Assembly (NCBI RefSeq): GCF_001298525.1
Contig: NZ_CP012678.1
Coordinates: forward strand, 1-64,000
Direction of reading: 5' to 3'
DNA from: Psychrobacter urativorans
Lineage (GTDB): Bacteria; Pseudomonadota; Gammaproteobacteria; Pseudomonadales; Moraxellaceae
Length of the DNA stretch: 64,000 bases
The notes beneath the pieces were generated by a model. The model was not told the DNA's origin. It saw nothing but the letters and a program-made list of their open reading frames with translations, and did no database searches. The position numbers and the translations under genes were made by a program. Shown piece by piece: positions 36,171 through 45,401 of the stretch. How positions within the stretch are numbered: the stretch's first letter is position 1; every line of letters starts with the position of its first letter.

Positions 36171-36434
36171 TTAATAGACTAAAATCTGCTTGTCAACTAC
36201 TGGATATCTGCTTTCCTTATCCATTAAAGGTTTGACAAAAAGTATAAAAATACAGACGAATAGACGAATAGACGCATGGGTCATGAAAGAATATTTAAAT
36301 TTTAGGTAAGTATCTCTGTAATATCTACAGATTATTGTTCGTTATTATAACTAACGCTCATCTCAACACTTGACACTTGCTATTTTAAATTATGAATGAC
36401 AAGAAATGATGATGAACGGGCATAAGTGAGATTT

Positions 36435-36992
36435 ATGAAAAAATTATGGTCAGTATTAACAAAAACGCATAATTTTCACCTGAGTAAACACCTCATTATT
36501 CCTGTAAATATCCTTCATATCTTCCTCGTTATTGCTGCTATATTGGCATTGTTGATTATTAAAGCATGCACACCACAACCGTCTATTGAAACGATTGCCA
36601 ATACCAAGTCTGCTTCAAAACAACAAAAAATTGCTGAGATTGAGGACAGTATTAATAACTCATATGCAAGGCTAGCTGCCCAGCATGCAGATATTTGTCC
36701 AAAGCTGCTACAAAAGGAAGTGGATAAGGATACGATAGAACGGGTTGCAGAAGTTATGGTAGATGAGCATTGTGATTATTTCTTATATCCCCGTACGGGT
36801 CAAAAAATAGCTATCACAGTGAATAACAGTCAAATTGAAGCGCTATTGATTGTACCAGACTTGCATAACTTTGCTGATGGCGACTATGAAGTTGCCTCTT
36901 ATGATAAGCACGTCATTCGCCTATCTTATAATGGGGCAACCTATAAGCCTGAACGTCTAAGCTATGATGTTGCAATCAGCGTTAATGATTAA
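36435..36992 (+). CDS. Orphan membrane-anchored protein
   Basis: 185 aa from the ATG at 36435; a GTG at 36426 would add three residues. A single hydrophobic segment (about residues 25-45) ends in IIKAC, which resembles but does not match a lipobox. The rest is soluble, with a short coiled-coil-like stretch (KQQKIAEIEDSI) and two later cysteines (CPKLL and DEHCDYF). I do not recognise the family. Confidence 0.6.
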   Translation: MKKLWSVLTKTHNFHLSKHLIIPVNILHIFLVIAAILALLIIKACTPQPSIETIANTKSASKQQKIAEIEDSINNSYARLAAQHADICPKLLQKEVDKDTIERVAEVMVDEHCDYFLYPRTGQKIAITVNNSQIEALLIVPDLHNFADGDYEVASYDKHVIRLSYNGATYKPERLSYDVAISVND

Positions 36993-37085
36993 ACGCTTAA
37001 TTTGCAACACCGTCATTTACGATATTTTTCAACACATAAATACTTAACTTCCAAATATATTACCGGCGCTCAGAAATAGCTATAT

Positions 37086-38627
37086 TTAGGGTTTCGCTTT
37101 CGCTGCCGGTTTTTTAGTATCCCAAGGGTTATCCTGCCCAACGGTTACAATCAAAAATTTATCAGGCTGAAGTGTTTCACGCATGGTTTGATTCACTGCC
37201 GCAAGCTGCACATTTTCGATACGGCTCATATAATCAGTCAAATAGTCATCAGGCAGCTGATAAAAATTCATCATACCTAATAAGCCATTAATCCCCGCAT
37301 TACTAGCAAAACTCATCGGAAAACTGTTCTTTAAATTATCTGTGGTTAACGTCATCTCAGCTGCTGTAATACCCTTATTTAAGGTGGTATTAATCACCTC
37401 GACACTGGCATCAATCGCTGCTCGGGCTTTATCGTTGCGGGTAGAAAAGCTAATTTGATAAGGACCACGCGCCAGCATCGGACTCATCGAGCCTGAGATA
37501 CCATAAGTGTAGCCCAGATTTTGGCGGATTTCCGTCATCAGCCGCGCATTGAAACTACCGCCTGCTAAGACATCATTGCCGACGGCAAAGTTGGTTTGCT
37601 GTTGCTGTGATTTGGGGTCGGTCGCGCGCTTATTACCCAATTGTCCCATTAATACTGTAGTTTGAGTACTGGAGAAAGGAATATGAATATGCTGAGCTTT
37701 GGTCAGTGGTTTCGGCTCTGGTAGAACAGCTGCTGCTTTGCCGATTGGTAAGCCGATAGTGAGGTCTTCGGCAAGTTTTTCAGCTTGCTTGCGCGTTAAA
37801 TTACCGGTGACTGCTAGTGAAGCATTGGCAGCAACCAAATAGCGTTTTTGAAAGTCAATTAAGTCTTTTTTCTGAATACTAGGAACTGTCTCAAGCGTGC
37901 CCGAGGTAGGGTGAGCATAAGGGTGCGTACCGTATAACGCTTTATTAAAAGCAAGGCTGGCAAGACTGCCGGGATCTTGTTTTTGTTGCTGCAAGCCGAC
38001 CACTAAGCGCGCTTTATTGCGCTCTAAAATTTGCGTCTCAAATTTTGGCTCAGTCAGCAGTTGCGTCATTAAATCAACAGCAGGCAGTAGGTGTTCGTCA
38101 TCAGATAAGCTGCGTAAGGATACGATAAACATATCTTTATACACGCTGCTATCTAAATTAATCCCTAGGGTTTCAACGGCGCGTGTAAAGTCATCTTCAT
38201 CTAAGTTTTTTGTGCCTTGGGTGAGCATGGTGGCAGTCATATTAGCAATCCCAAAACCGTCCGTACGAATATCGCTATCGCGAGCGCTACCTGCATTAAA
38301 ACGCAGGTCAATATCGACAATCGGTAAAGTTTCAGCACGTACAAAGGAGACTGGCACACCAGACTTGGTTTTAAAATGTTGAATATTCGGTACGTTGACT
38401 TTCAGGGGTTTGACGTTATCAAGGCTACTCAGTTTGGAGAGTGCGGCGATGGGTGCGCTAGTATCTACTGTCGCCGCTGACGCACGATTGTCGTCCGCAT
38501 AAGCCGGTGCCGCTACTGTGCTGAATCCTATGGCGATACTTAGCGTTAAAGATAATAACCGTGCTGAGAATGCGGGATAGGGTGTGCTTGTTGTTTTTAT
38601 TAGGTTTGTAGACGCCTTATCAATCAT
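37086..38627 (-). CDS. M16 family protein without the zinc motif (inactive partner)
   Basis: 513 aa with a signal peptide ending APAYA near residue 44. The M16 fold is recognisable (VDIDLRFNAGSARD, then a KDMFIVSLRSLSDD region and a C-terminal NLGYTYGISG). At the place of HxxEH it reads GIANMTATML, so it cannot bind zinc there. Such M16B proteins pair with an active subunit, and the gene just upstream (38742-40250) encodes one. Both are exported. Confidence 0.88.
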   Translation of the reverse strand: MIDKASTNLIKTTSTPYPAFSARLLSLTLSIAIGFSTVAAPAYADDNRASAATVDTSAPIAALSKLSSLDNVKPLKVNVPNIQHFKTKSGVPVSFVRAETLPIVDIDLRFNAGSARDSDIRTDGFGIANMTATMLTQGTKNLDEDDFTRAVETLGINLDSSVYKDMFIVSLRSLSDDEHLLPAVDLMTQLLTEPKFETQILERNKARLVVGLQQQKQDPGSLASLAFNKALYGTHPYAHPTSGTLETVPSIQKKDLIDFQKRYLVAANASLAVTGNLTRKQAEKLAEDLTIGLPIGKAAAVLPEPKPLTKAQHIHIPFSSTQTTVLMGQLGNKRATDPKSQQQQTNFAVGNDVLAGGSFNARLMTEIRQNLGYTYGISGSMSPMLARGPYQISFSTRNDKARAAIDASVEVINTTLNKGITAAEMTLTTDNLKNSFPMSFASNAGINGLLGMMNFYQLPDDYLTDYMSRIENVQLAAVNQTMRETLQPDKFLIVTVGQDNPWDTKKPAAKAKP

Positions 38628-38741
38628 AACGGTCTTCTTAATAAATGGGTTTTCAATAAAAGGTTGCTTAATAAAATGCGGATTAAAAAATTTCGCGCAC
38701 TTTAAATTAATAATGATATCAATCTCAAAATAAGCGCTTTG

Positions 38742-40250
38742 TTAATTGGCTACTTTAGGCTTACTTATTTTAGATTTATCAATGGCTTTATTAGTAGGTT
38801 TATTAGGGGCTTTTTCCGTAGGTGGGACGACATACATCACCGTGAGATTGTCTTTTACTAGATATTTTTTGCTGGCTGTTTGGATATCGGCAACCGTGAC
38901 GCTGTCAAGTTTCGCCGGTAACGTGGCAAGTAGTCTGTCATCAAGCCCAATAGATTGTAGTGAGCCGATGATTTGTGCTTGTCCTTCCATACTGTCTTGA
39001 GCATAGACCAGACCAGTGACGGTATTGGTTTTGGCACGGCTGATTTCATCATCAGCAATCGGGTCAGTACCAAGTTTATTAATTTCAGCCGTAATAGCTT
39101 GCTGTGCTTGCTCTAAGCTGACGCCTTCACGTGGCGTTGCTTGGATGAGAAACAGTCCGTCACCGCGATCTAGTAAGTCATAAGACGTACCAACGCTGGT
39201 TAATAATCCTTGTTCACGTATTAATCGGCTTTCTAGGCGCGCAGACAGTCCACCATCTAACACATCTTGTGCGAGTGATAGTGCGTAAGCTTGTTTTTCG
39301 TTCGTTGGCGCGGCAGTCAATAGACTGGGGACGTTATAACCCATTAATAAAACCGGAACTTGTACGGCTTGCTCAGAGCTGACTTGTTGATAGCCACGGA
39401 ATCCTTGTTGGCGAACCGTAGGGCGCTTAGGTATTTTGCTTGCAGGTAAATCCTCAAAGTAGCGTTTGACTTGGGTTAATACCTCTGTTGGATTGACGTC
39501 ACCGACGATAACTAACGTGGCATTATTAGGCGCATACCATGTTTTATACCAGTCTTTTAGCTCGGGCAAGGTAATCGATTCAAGCTCGCTCATTGGTCCA
39601 ATGACAGATTCACCTTTAGGGCTATCAGGTAGGGCAAGCAAGCGAAATGATTCATACGCCTTGGCAAGTGGATTGTCGTCGGTACGTTGGCGACGTTCTT
39701 CCATTACCACTTGATGCTCTTTAGCAAACGCCTTGTCATCAAAGCGTAAGTTAGTCATGCGATCCGCTTCTAGCTCTAACGCTAGCGGTAAGCGATTTGC
39801 GGGAAACAGCTCGTAATATCCCGTATAGTCGTAACTGGTAAACGCATTATTTACCCCGCCAAACTTAGCAATTAAGCGCTCAAAGTCATCACTAGACACA
39901 TCCGCTGTGCCCTTAAACATCATATGTTCTAGTAAATGTGAGATACCGCCTTTATCAAGGGGTTCGTCCGTTGAGCCGACCCGATACCAAATTTGTGTCA
40001 CCACCACGGGCGCACGGTGGTCTTCTTTAACAATAATCTTTAAGCCATTATCCAACTGATACTCATGACGACCTGACACATCTATCGTCAAGTCTGCTGG
40101 CTTATCGGTATGTGGCGTCGGCGTTACCAATGTTCCGTTAGGTTGGGTAGTTTGTTTTAGGTTATTAGTTTGACAAGCAGTAAGCGACGTAACCGATACT
40201 AAAGACAAAGCTAAAGCGCAAGCCACACGTAGCGTTATAGATGAAGACAT
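38742..40250 (-). CDS. M16 zinc metalloprotease, lipoprotein (active subunit)
   Basis: 502 aa. The signal peptide ends in a lipobox SLTAC (Cys26), so it should be anchored in the envelope. The inverted zinc motif HLLEH is at residues 105-109, with the downstream glutamates in LALELEADRM. A second, C-terminal M16 half follows. Together with the downstream inactive partner it forms the typical two-chain M16B peptidase. Substrate peptides are unknown. Confidence 0.92.
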   Translation of the reverse strand: MSSSITLRVACALALSLVSVTSLTACQTNNLKQTTQPNGTLVTPTPHTDKPADLTIDVSGRHEYQLDNGLKIIVKEDHRAPVVVTQIWYRVGSTDEPLDKGGISHLLEHMMFKGTADVSSDDFERLIAKFGGVNNAFTSYDYTGYYELFPANRLPLALELEADRMTNLRFDDKAFAKEHQVVMEERRQRTDDNPLAKAYESFRLLALPDSPKGESVIGPMSELESITLPELKDWYKTWYAPNNATLVIVGDVNPTEVLTQVKRYFEDLPASKIPKRPTVRQQGFRGYQQVSSEQAVQVPVLLMGYNVPSLLTAAPTNEKQAYALSLAQDVLDGGLSARLESRLIREQGLLTSVGTSYDLLDRGDGLFLIQATPREGVSLEQAQQAITAEINKLGTDPIADDEISRAKTNTVTGLVYAQDSMEGQAQIIGSLQSIGLDDRLLATLPAKLDSVTVADIQTASKKYLVKDNLTVMYVVPPTEKAPNKPTNKAIDKSKISKPKVAN

Positions 40251-40331
40251 AGTGGTTTCTACTTATAAAAATGGCGACTAAATATAAAAATATTAAAAAC
40301 AGCCATCAGCTAACGATAGCCATGGCTACGG

Positions 40332-40523
40332 TTATATAGAATTTTTTATATTAGAGATTAAAATGGCGGTTGGCTCAAGGGCTTGAAGTGTTTGACAACC
40401 TACCGCTGAAAAAGACAAAGCCGCGATAATAAATGTAAAAGCTATCGTAGTGGCGGTTTTATGTCGCTTTTGCTTATCATTATAATGATGGAGTTGAGGT
40501 GTAGATTGCAATGAGGACGACAT
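40332..40523 (-). CDS. Tiny lipoprotein, copy A (63 aa)
   Basis: A basic N-terminus, a hydrophobic stretch and a lipobox SAVGC (Cys43) leave a mature peptide of 21 residues. It aligns without gaps with copy B over the mature part (CQTLQALEPTA against CNTTHEFKPTA). An AGGG ribosome site lies about 8 bases before the ATG. Function is unknown. Confidence 0.7.
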   Translation of the reverse strand: MSSSLQSTPQLHHYNDKQKRHKTATTIAFTFIIAALSFSAVGCQTLQALEPTAILISNIKNSI

Positions 40524-40566
40524 GATAAACCCTACTGATATAAAATAACGAGTGAATATACGGCTG

Positions 40567-40611
40567 TTAAACCTTGATATATTAAATTTTGATAGGTTAA
40601 ATCTTAATATA
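40567..40611. repeat. 15-bp tandem repeat, 3 degenerate copies
   Basis: Units beginning TTAAA lie at 40567-40581, 40582-40596 and 40597-40611, between the two tiny lipoprotein genes and downstream of copy B. Confidence 0.65.
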
Positions 40612-40637
40612 AATATTAATATAAAAGTGTCTTAACA

Positions 40638-40826
40638 TTATAGCGATTTATGAGCACCAACTATTACACTAGCAGTCGGTTTAAATTCGTGTGTCGTATT
40701 GCATCCGGTCGCTGAAACTGTCAATGCGACTATAGTCAGTGCCAAACCAGTATTTAACCATTTATTAGAACGGGTTTTAAATGTTTGAGTGCTCAGTGAT
40801 TGATGAGGCTTAAGATTTGATGACAT
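40638..40826 (-). CDS. Tiny lipoprotein, copy B (62 aa)
   Basis: Same plan as copy A: MSS start, basic region, hydrophobic segment, lipobox SATGC (Cys42) and a 21-residue mature peptide ending VIVGAHKSL. AGGAAA lies 4 bases before the ATG. Two tandem copies with matching lipoboxes and conserved mature ends show that these are genuine genes. The family is not one I recognise. Confidence 0.72.
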   Translation of the reverse strand: MSSNLKPHQSLSTQTFKTRSNKWLNTGLALTIVALTVSATGCNTTHEFKPTASVIVGAHKSL

Positions 40827-41137
40827 AACATTTCCTAATAGATGATAGATAGCTGCTGAATACTGATAATAAAATCAGAGTGGCATAACGTTTAGCAGAC
40901 TGTAGCGAAATTTTGCCCAGCAAAAGTCAGAGTTTTGTGTCTAAACCTTAAGCGAAGCTTTCACATTCGATTTAAGTGCGTTTGTTATCCCTATCCATCA
41001 TGTCGCTGAGCCGCGGCTGAATTATGCTAAACTATCACAAAAATGAGTGTCAGTGCTGAGATAACCCATAGTGCTACTATAAATGGAAATGGCACCATAA
41101 ATACATTACTAACAGTGCTAACTTTTAGGGCGAACTT
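40827..41137. other. Divergent spacer between tiny lipoprotein B and ftsY
   Basis: It must hold promoters in both directions. A TATGCT-like -10 box near 41024 faces ftsY but lacks a good -35. No gene is seen. Confidence 0.4.
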
Positions 41138-42589
41138 ATGAATAATGCAAATAATGTGAATCGCGTAGTCATCAATCTCGATGGCGACTTTGATGATTTA
41201 GATGACGACGATATTACCTTACCGAGCTTGCCTGCGCAATCCGTGCCTATTATTGACGAATCCGACCTTCAGGCTCAAAGTGAAGCTTCGACTAAACCAT
41301 CGTCTAATAACCCGCCTAAGAAAGAGTCGCAATCCGAAAATATAAAAGTATCCAGTGCCGATGCAGCTGCAAATATCGCATTGGGTTCGCCGATTGTGTC
41401 ACCAGAAGTAAAAACGCCTACTGATAGCACATTGCCTAGTGACAGTCAGCCGAAGCAGACGATTGATCAAGCAGCGATACCAAAAATGCCGTTGCAGGCG
41501 CAATTAGGGGATAGTGCAAGTGTTAGCGCTAAAAGTAGCAGCGTTGAGCCTGCTGTGGTAAAGCAAGAACAGACAAGTGAGACACAAGGACCTCACCAAA
41601 ATGTTCAAGACGACCTTCAACAAGACGCTCAACAAAAGAGCCAGCAAGACAAGCAAAAAGGCAGTTGGTTTAACCGTATGAAGTCGGGGTTGAGCAAGTC
41701 ACGTAAGAATTTAGCTGAAGGCATGGTCAGTATTCTTATTGGTGGGAAAGAAATTGATGATGAGTTATTAGAAGAAGTTGAAGACCAACTGTTGGTGGCT
41801 GATATTGGGGTAAGCGCCACCAATCGCATTATTAAGAGCTTAACGGAACAAACGACCCGTGGTGACTTGATTTATGCGCATTCGCTTTATAAAGCATTAC
41901 AAACTGAATTGGTCGATATTTTAACCCCAAAAGTTGCGCCATTGATTATCGATACCAGTAAAAAACCTTTTGTTATTTTAGTGGTTGGGGTTAATGGTGT
42001 GGGTAAAACTACTACGATTGGTAAACTTGCCAAGCGTTTGCAAGGCGAGGGTAAGTCGGTCATGCTTGCTGCTGGTGATACTTTCCGAGCTGCTGCCACT
42101 GAACAGCTACAAATTTGGGGCGATCGCAATAATATCCCAGTCGTGGCACAAGGTCATGGCTCAGACAGCGCCTCAGTTATCTTTGACGCCATGCAATCTG
42201 CGAAAGCTAAAAATATTGACGTATTGATTGCTGATACGGCTGGGCGTTTGCAAAATAAAACTTACTTAATGGCAGAGTTAGAAAAAGTTGTGCGCGTCAT
42301 GCGTAAGGCAGATCCTAGCGCACCCCACGAAGGGATGATTGTGCTCGATGCAGGCACGGGTCAGAATGCGATTAACCAAGTTGAGTTATTTAATAAAGTC
42401 GTGCCGCTAACCGGTATTACCATTACTAAACTTGATGGTACGGCAAAAGGTGGTGTGGTATTTAATATCGCTGAAACGACCGATGTACCTATTCGGTATA
42501 TTGGGGTTGGTGAGTCGATTGATGACCTGCGTGCCTTTAGTCCGAAGCAGTTTGTCGCGGCATTGTTTGAGACTGATGATAAAGAATAA
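41138..42589 (+). CDS. ftsY: Signal recognition particle receptor FtsY
   Basis: GTPase that receives ribosome-SRP complexes at the inner membrane for cotranslational insertion. Residues 1-~175 are the acidic A domain (DFDDLDDDD near the start, Gln-rich later). The NG domain follows with GVNGVGKTT, DTFRAAATEQL, DTAGRL and TKLDGTAKGG. The 483-aa size is normal for a gammaproteobacterial FtsY. ftsE and ftsX are not next to it. Confidence 0.96.
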   Translation: MNNANNVNRVVINLDGDFDDLDDDDITLPSLPAQSVPIIDESDLQAQSEASTKPSSNNPPKKESQSENIKVSSADAAANIALGSPIVSPEVKTPTDSTLPSDSQPKQTIDQAAIPKMPLQAQLGDSASVSAKSSSVEPAVVKQEQTSETQGPHQNVQDDLQQDAQQKSQQDKQKGSWFNRMKSGLSKSRKNLAEGMVSILIGGKEIDDELLEEVEDQLLVADIGVSATNRIIKSLTEQTTRGDLIYAHSLYKALQTELVDILTPKVAPLIIDTSKKPFVILVVGVNGVGKTTTIGKLAKRLQGEGKSVMLAAGDTFRAAATEQLQIWGDRNNIPVVAQGHGSDSASVIFDAMQSAKAKNIDVLIADTAGRLQNKTYLMAELEKVVRVMRKADPSAPHEGMIVLDAGTGQNAINQVELFNKVVPLTGITITKLDGTAKGGVVFNIAETTDVPIRYIGVGESIDDLRAFSPKQFVAALFETDDKE

Positions 42590-42653
42590 TGGTGTTTGAT
42601 GGTAAGCAGATAGTATGAAATGGTAGGACAACAGTATTAAAGGGATAAATATT

Positions 42654-43253
42654 ATGATTATAACCAGTATTGTATTATCTGATATCGCTCAACATCACTT
42701 GCCCTCTCAAAATGCGTCTTTATTGCTGGCAAGCCATAGCATAGGAAATACTGCAACGCTTATCTGCTGTAATTGGTTAGCAGCAGATGAGCATTGGCAA
42801 GATAGTGTTAATCTAGCTAAGTTAGCCAAGAATTATAAATTTAATGCTATCAATGCCCAGTTTGTGCCTGCTTCAGCATTAAATGCTAACGACCCTGAAC
42901 AGCAGTTATTGTTAGCCACTATTGCGCAGTTACAGCAATATTTGCAAGGCACACGTTGCGATTTTGATTTACCGCTTGATGCCACTCTAGGTACGCCATT
43001 TCAGCAAAAAGTTTGGCAAGCCCTGTTAGATATTAAGCATGGTGAAACTATCAGTTATGCTACACTCGCGCAGCGTGTTGATAGTCCCAAAGGTTTCCGC
43101 GCAGTTGCTCAAGCCAATAGCAACAACCCAATTAGTATTATTATTCCTTGTCATCGAGTTATTAGTAGCGATGGTAAATTGGGTGGCTATACGGGCGGGG
43201 TAGATAAAAAAGAGTATTTACTAGCGCTTGAAGGCGTTCAATGTAAACTATAA
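42654..43253 (+). CDS. ogt: Methylated-DNA-protein-cysteine methyltransferase
   Basis: Suicide enzyme that removes alkyl groups from O6-guanine. The acceptor motif IIPCHRVI lies near residue 160, with the helix-turn-helix segment GETISYATLAQR and the later GGYTGGVDKKEYLL. It is 199 aa, slightly longer than Ogt (~170), with a diverged N-terminal domain. No Ada regulatory domain is present. Confidence 0.93.
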   Translation: MIITSIVLSDIAQHHLPSQNASLLLASHSIGNTATLICCNWLAADEHWQDSVNLAKLAKNYKFNAINAQFVPASALNANDPEQQLLLATIAQLQQYLQGTRCDFDLPLDATLGTPFQQKVWQALLDIKHGETISYATLAQRVDSPKGFRAVAQANSNNPISIIIPCHRVISSDGKLGGYTGGVDKKEYLLALEGVQCKL

Positions 43254-43254
43254 T

Positions 43255-43282
43255 TTTTAATATCATAGCTTTGATATTAAAA
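43255..43282 (+). other. Perfect 11-bp hairpin after the ogt stop
   Basis: TTTTAATATCA and TGATATTAAAA flank a 6-base loop, 2 bases beyond the ogt stop codon. It resembles the hairpin after pepN: AT-rich, next to the stop, without its own T-run. Confidence 0.5.
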
Positions 43283-43321
43283 GCTCAGGTTTTTAAGAGC
43301 GTTTTAGAAAAATACAGCATA

Positions 43322-43357
43322 AAAAAAGCCAAACGTGTTTAAACGTTTGGCTTTTTT
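43322..43357. terminator. Bidirectional rho-independent terminator (ogt / yebC-like)
   Basis: AAAAAGCCAAACG pairs with CGTTTGGCTTTTT, with A- and T-runs outside. Confidence 0.9.
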
Positions 43358-43407
43358 ATGCGGTTTCATTTAATCAGTGATATTTAATAAATGATATTTG
43401 CTAACTG

Positions 43408-44160
43408 CTATTGTTCTTCAAGCTGCACCATTACTTCGTCTGAGAAGTTCACATTGCTATAAACTTCTTGGACATCATCGATATCTTCCAACATATCAAT
43501 CATTTTCATAACCTTTATTGCGTCATCGAGATTATCAATATCGGCACTGGTCGCTGGTGACATCGTAACTTCTGCGTTATCAGAAACCAATCCGGCTGCA
43601 TTTAACGCATCTTTTACTTGCCCGAAATGCTCTACGTCAGTGATAACCAATAGTGTCTCACCATCATTTTCAACATCAAGCGCACCGGCATCCAAAGCCG
43701 CTAACAATACCTCGTCTTCTAAGCTGACATCGTTAAAGCTAATCTCGCCACGCTTATTAAATAAATAGGCAACCGAGCCTGACGTACCTAAATTACCATC
43801 GTGCTTGGTAAAGGCATGGCGTACTTCGCTGACGGTACGATTGACATTGTCCGTCATGGTTTCAACCAATACCGCGACGCCGCCGATGCCGTAGCCTTCA
43901 TAGGTGATGTCTTCCATGTTGTCATTATCACCGCCGCCAGTACCGCGCGCAACTGCACGATTGATCGTATCTCGTGTCATATTGACGGATAGGGCTTTTT
44001 CAACGATAGCGCGCAAGCGTGGATTTTTATCAGGATCGGGGTCACCTTGCTTGGCAGCGGAGACAATTTCACGGATAATTTTGGTAAATATTTTACCTTT
44101 TACCGCATCTTGACGGGCTTTACGGTGTTTGATGTTTGCCCATTTTGAGTGACCTGCCAT
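43408..44160 (-). CDS. YebC/PmpR family regulator (TACO1-like)
   Basis: 250 aa with the family N-terminus [18 protein letters not shown], then [18 protein letters not shown] and [14 protein letters not shown]. YebC proteins have been described as transcription regulators, and more recently some as helping translation of proline-rich stretches; which applies here is unknown. Length matches the family. ruvC, a frequent neighbour elsewhere, is absent. Confidence 0.94.
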   Translation of the reverse strand: MAGHSKWANIKHRKARQDAVKGKIFTKIIREIVSAAKQGDPDPDKNPRLRAIVEKALSVNMTRDTINRAVARGTGGGDNDNMEDITYEGYGIGGVAVLVETMTDNVNRTVSEVRHAFTKHDGNLGTSGSVAYLFNKRGEISFNDVSLEDEVLLAALDAGALDVENDGETLLVITDVEHFGQVKDALNAAGLVSDNAEVTMSPATSADIDNLDDAIKVMKMIDMLEDIDDVQEVYSNVNFSDEVMVQLEEQ

Positions 44161-44443
44161 AGTATATCCTTAAGTTTTGCTTACCATTTATGGTGCTCAT
44201 AAAATAGCCGTTTATGACCGCTATTTATAGTTGTTCATGCAATTTTGATTATTTACACAGTTTGCTTATGCAAGCTCAACGACATTAATACGCTGATATG
44301 CAAGTTAACGAATTGTATGTCGTTAATGGCGATTTTTTGCTACACTGTGAGCACTTGAATCGTGACGGTTTAATATTATAAACCACTTCTGCACAATTTA
44401 ACCAACCTAGACTTATCTATCCTACTTTAACTCTCTCGTATCT

Positions 44444-44494
44444 ATGAAACTATTGATTTCACGAAGCTACTGATCTTATGAAGCAACCGACTGC
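44444..44494 (+). repeat. 17-bp degenerate repeat, 3 copies, reaching into a start codon
   Basis: Units ATGAAACTATTGATTTC (44444), ACGAAGCTACTGATCTT (44461) and ATGAAGCAACCGACTGC (44478) follow one another. The third contains the start of the ion-channel gene. The rest of the 44161-44477 spacer holds no gene. Confidence 0.6.
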
Positions 44495-45308
44495 TGAAGC
44501 TATTGCCCACCTACGTAACCGTATTCATATCATTGTTGAAGGTACGGATACGCGCTTGGGTAAATTTTTTGATATTGTGCTCTTGATTGCCATTTTAGCC
44601 AGCGTGTCTGTAGTCATGCTCGATAGTGTGCTCTACATGCGTTTGCAGTTTGGCACTATATTCTTTTATGCCGAATGGTTTTTTACCATTTTATTTACGA
44701 TTGAATATTTATTAAGACTGTTTTCAGCACCCAACAGATTGCGTTACGCGTTTAGTTTCTTTGGGGTTGTAGATTTATTATCGGTACTGCCAAGCTATTT
44801 AAGCCTGATGTTTGTGGGTGTGCAATATCTATTGGTGGTACGAATCTTGAGAATATTACGGGTGTTTCGCGTACTCAAGCTCAAAGCGTATATGCAGCAA
44901 GCAGGGTTTTTAGCATCAGCGCTAAAGACCAGTCAGCAAAAGATTACCGTGTTTTTCTTGTCTCTCGTATTATTAGTTACGATTTTTGGCGCGGTTATCT
45001 ATGTCGTTGAAGGGCCGGAAAATGGTTTTACCAGTATTCCAGTGTCTATTTATTGGGCGGTTGTGACGGTAACCACGACCGGCTATGGTGATATGTCTCC
45101 TAAAACGCCAATCGGGCAAGCGATTGCATCAATGGTCATGATAACGGGTTACTCTATTATTGCCGTACCGACCGGTATTTTTACTGCTGAGCTTGCGCGT
45201 AATATGCGCCCACAGCTGAACCCTATAGCTTGTCCAAACTGTGGAAAATTTGGTCATGCCGTCAATGCAGAATTTTGTGATCGCTGTGGTCATGCTTTGC
45301 ACATCTAG
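44478..45308 (+). CDS. Voltage-gated-type potassium channel with zinc ribbon
   Basis: 276 aa. Six membrane segments are visible. S4 carries regularly spaced arginines (VVRILRILRVFRVLKL). The pore loop has the potassium filter TTTGYGD. The cytosolic tail ends in a CxxC-x14-CxxC zinc ribbon (CPNCGK and CDRCGH). The closest general description is the KvAP-like ion transporter family. No clear ribosome site precedes the ATG. Confidence 0.88.
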   Translation: MKQPTAEAIAHLRNRIHIIVEGTDTRLGKFFDIVLLIAILASVSVVMLDSVLYMRLQFGTIFFYAEWFFTILFTIEYLLRLFSAPNRLRYAFSFFGVVDLLSVLPSYLSLMFVGVQYLLVVRILRILRVFRVLKLKAYMQQAGFLASALKTSQQKITVFFLSLVLLVTIFGAVIYVVEGPENGFTSIPVSIYWAVVTVTTTGYGDMSPKTPIGQAIASMVMITGYSIIAVPTGIFTAELARNMRPQLNPIACPNCGKFGHAVNAEFCDRCGHALHI

Positions 45309-45363
45309 CCGCAACTCATAACGTGCTATCAGTTTATGAGTTTGTCGGTCTTCTTAGCTAAAA

Positions 45364-45401
45364 AAGTATCTGTACAAGTATAGGTACATAAGTATCTTTA
45401 A
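45364..45401. repeat. 12-bp tandem repeat, 3 copies
   Basis: AAGTATCTGTAC, AAGTATAGGTAC and (after AT) AAGTATCTTTAA lie between converging genes. The last copy includes the stop codon of the leftward gene. Confidence 0.65.
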
